From the NCBI GenBank assembly GCA_016744275.1, contig JADGEP010000224.1, forward strand, positions 1-6,531: a DNA stretch of 6,531 nucleotides, read 5' to 3'. Under the pieces are notes generated by a model. The model searched no databases, was not told the DNA's origin, and saw nothing but the letters and a program-made list of their open reading frames with translations. The DNA is from Candidatus Krumholzibacteriia bacterium. GTDB lineage: Bacteria > Krumholzibacteriota > Krumholzibacteriia > LZORAL124-64-63. A program made the position numbers and the translations under genes. Position 1 is the first letter of the stretch; each line of letters begins with the position of its first letter. Shown in pieces: positions 5,113 through 6,531 of this stretch.

Positions 5113-6522
5113 TTAGCCGATCAATTCCTCGATTGGCGCGGCAGTCAGGGGCAAGCAGATCCGGAAGGTGGTGCCTTCGCCTACTGCGGTGTCCACTTCA
5201 ATGCGGCCCCCGTGTTCCTGGATGATGCCGTGACTGATGGACAATCCGAGCCCCGTACCGCTGCCCACTTCCTTGGTCGTAAAGAACGGATCGAAGATCT
5301 TGGAGAGCACTTCCGGTGGAATGCCACTGCCGGTGTCGGCGATCGTGATGACGGCTTCGTCGCTTTCGACGCCGGTGCTGACAGTAATTGTACCGCCGTC
5401 TTCGGGCATGGCCTGCCCGGCGTTCACCAGCATGTTCATGATCACCTGGTTGACCCGGCCGGTGTGGCATGAAATCGTGGGCACTTCGCCAAAATTCCGC
5501 TCGACTTCGCAACGGTATTTCAACTCGTTCCAGGACATCTTGATCATCGATTCAACGCCGTCATTCACGTCGTAGGCGCTCAGTTGCTGCGAGTCTTCGC
5601 GGGCAAAACCCTTCAGGTTGGTGACGATTTCGGCGACGCGTCCCACACCGTCGAGAGACTCCTTGACGACATTACCCAGATCCGAATAGATGAACTCGAT
5701 GTCTTCTTCTTCGCGGGCTTCGTTGATTTCGGCCGTCAATGCTTCGGTTTCGGCTACCTGACCTGAGTCCAACTCATCACGCTTTTCGTAGAGCTTGAGG
5801 ACTGTCGTCAGGCTTTCCATGTATTCCTGCACGGTGCCCAGATTGCTGGTCACAAAACCGATGGGGTTGTTGATTTCGTGGGCTACGCCGGCGGCCAACT
5901 GGCCGATGGAAGCGAGCTTCTCCGACTGCACGATTTGGTCTTTGTGGCGTTTGAGCTCTTCGTTGGCCTGCTCCAGTTTCTGGTGCGATTCCTTGATTTC
6001 AGCTTCGGCGGCCTTGCGTTGGCTGATGTCCAGGAAGCTGACCACTGCCAACTTCGTCTGGTCGCCGTCGATCAAGCGGATCGAACGCAGGACGGGCACG
6101 TTGCGGCCGTCCGCTGCCTGCATGGTGGTTTCGAAATTGTCCGGCTCCTGGTCGGCAATCACCAACAATTGGCACTTGGCATTGGGCATGAAGGTGGTGG
6201 CCATATCACCAAATAGAGTGTCCATGTCGCGGCCCAGGATGGCGGCGGCGGCCAGGTTGGCATCCATGATCTGGGTCGTGCGCGGATCAATAATCAGCAT
6301 GCCGGTTTGGGAAGCCTCAAAGACTGCGCGGGAGAACACTTCGCTCTCCTGAAGGTCTTGCTGCATCCGTTGCAGGCGCTGTATCTCGACTTTTTGTGCC
6401 CTGGTTGCGGTGTCGTGAGTCGCAGCGACTTCTGCCATTTTTTGCAATTGGCGTCGCTGGAATAATCCCCAGGCTGCCAGGCCGGCGGCTAACAAGGTGG
6501 TCCCGATGATCAGAATAGTCAT
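5113..6522 (-). CDS. Membrane-anchored PAS sensor histidine kinase
   Basis: 469 residues from ATG 6522. Such kinases autophosphorylate a histidine in response to a signal and pass the phosphate to a response regulator. In order: one N-terminal membrane helix (about 3-21) followed by basic QRRQLQK, so almost nothing projects outside; a coiled coil (about 40-60); a PAS domain (about 62-168) ending in VVSFLDISQRK; a second coiled coil (about 172-200); a HisKA segment LAAGVAHEINNPIGFV with phospho-acceptor H215; an unusually acidic helical insert (about 250-280); and the HATPase domain with N box QVIMNMLVNAGQAM (359-372), G1 DTGSGIP (396-402), F box FDPFFTTK (410-417) and G2 GSGTGLGLS (420-428). 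All ATP-binding motifs are intact. A GTG at 6525 is one codon earlier; ATG 6522 has GAGA at a better distance, but the frame is open to the window edge, so a longer N-terminus cannot be excluded. No receiver domain or response regulator is visible. The ligand of the PAS domain is unknown; no heme or flavin signature could be recognised. Confidence 0.92.
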   Translation of the reverse strand: MTILIIGTTLLAAGLAAWGLFQRRQLQKMAEVAATHDTATRAQKVEIQRLQRMQQDLQESEVFSRAVFEASQTGMLIIDPRTTQIMDANLAAAAILGRDMDTLFGDMATTFMPNAKCQLLVIADQEPDNFETTMQAADGRNVPVLRSIRLIDGDQTKLAVVSFLDISQRKAAEAEIKESHQKLEQANEELKRHKDQIVQSEKLASIGQLAAGVAHEINNPIGFVTSNLGTVQEYMESLTTVLKLYEKRDELDSGQVAETEALTAEINEAREEEDIEFIYSDLGNVVKESLDGVGRVAEIVTNLKGFAREDSQQLSAYDVNDGVESMIKMSWNELKYRCEVERNFGEVPTISCHTGRVNQVIMNMLVNAGQAMPEDGGTITVSTGVESDEAVITIADTGSGIPPEVLSKIFDPFFTTKEVGSGTGLGLSISHGIIQEHGGRIEVDTAVGEGTTFRICLPLTAAPIEELIG

Positions 6523-6531
6523 CACTATCTC

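Noticed and set aside
4798..5472. A 224-codon + strand frame spanning the gap between the two - strand genes
   Set aside because: It runs antisense through the signal peptide region, the terminator and the HATPase domain of well-supported genes, and its product is unrecognisable.
5795..6352. A 185-codon + strand frame opposite the kinase
   Set aside because: It lies entirely over the PAS, coiled-coil and HisKA coding sequence, whose motifs are intact; this is a shadow frame.
1..6531. Mobile elements, CRISPR arrays, tRNA or rRNA genes, toxin-antitoxin or defence genes
   Set aside because: No terminal inverted repeats, regularly spaced repeats, cloverleaf sequences or relevant protein motifs were seen; the only repeat is the short duplication at 1682-1714.

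Overview
The window is an ordinary-looking chromosomal segment from a moderately GC-rich bacterium. The sortilin/BNR-repeat exoprotein with a FlgD-like C-terminal domain, the Sec signal peptide, the mycobacterial-type transhydrogenase-like flavoprotein and the PAS histidine kinase together suggest an environmental, probably uncultured, Gram-negative lineage. Candidates are Krumholzibacteriota, Eisenbacteria or another FCB-type phylum, Acidobacteriota, Gemmatimonadota, or a deltaproteobacterial-type lineage. This placement is inference from gene content; no rRNA or marker gene is present to settle it.

Layout: (1) bases 1-149 (+) are the last 48 codons of a MacB/FtsX-type ABC transporter permease. 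(2) After an 82-bp gap, bases 232-1620 (+) encode a complete SthA-like soluble pyridine nucleotide transhydrogenase, starting at GTG behind a clear GGAGGG ribosome site. (3) Bases 1632-1667 form a strong, symmetric A-tract/stem/T-tract terminator that can serve both converging genes. (4) Bases 4973-1698 (-) encode a 1091-residue secreted protein with ten recognisable Asp-box (BNR) motifs, a FlgD/Fn3-like domain and a helical C-terminus. (5) The 139-bp gap 4974-5112 holds a rho-independent terminator for the upstream kinase gene, a possible promoter overlapping it, and a near-palindrome at the predicted transcription start. (6) Bases 6522-5113 (-) encode a membrane-anchored PAS-HisKA-HATPase histidine kinase that runs up to the window edge.

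The two + strand genes (membrane permease, redox balancing flavoprotein) and the two - strand genes (sensor kinase, secreted propeller protein) converge at the terminator. No single pathway unites them. The kinase and the secreted protein are separated by a terminator, so they look like neighbouring but separately transcribed units. No response regulator, mobile element, CRISPR array, tRNA or rRNA was found. The most notable points are the loss of both redox cysteines in the SthA-like protein (usual members keep one), its acidic NAD(H)-type residue, the large Asp-box protein of unknown function, a 16-bp tandem duplication spanning that gene's stop codon, and the compact terminator/promoter/palindrome arrangement in front of it. 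I see no convincing evidence of a wholly new multi-gene system here.
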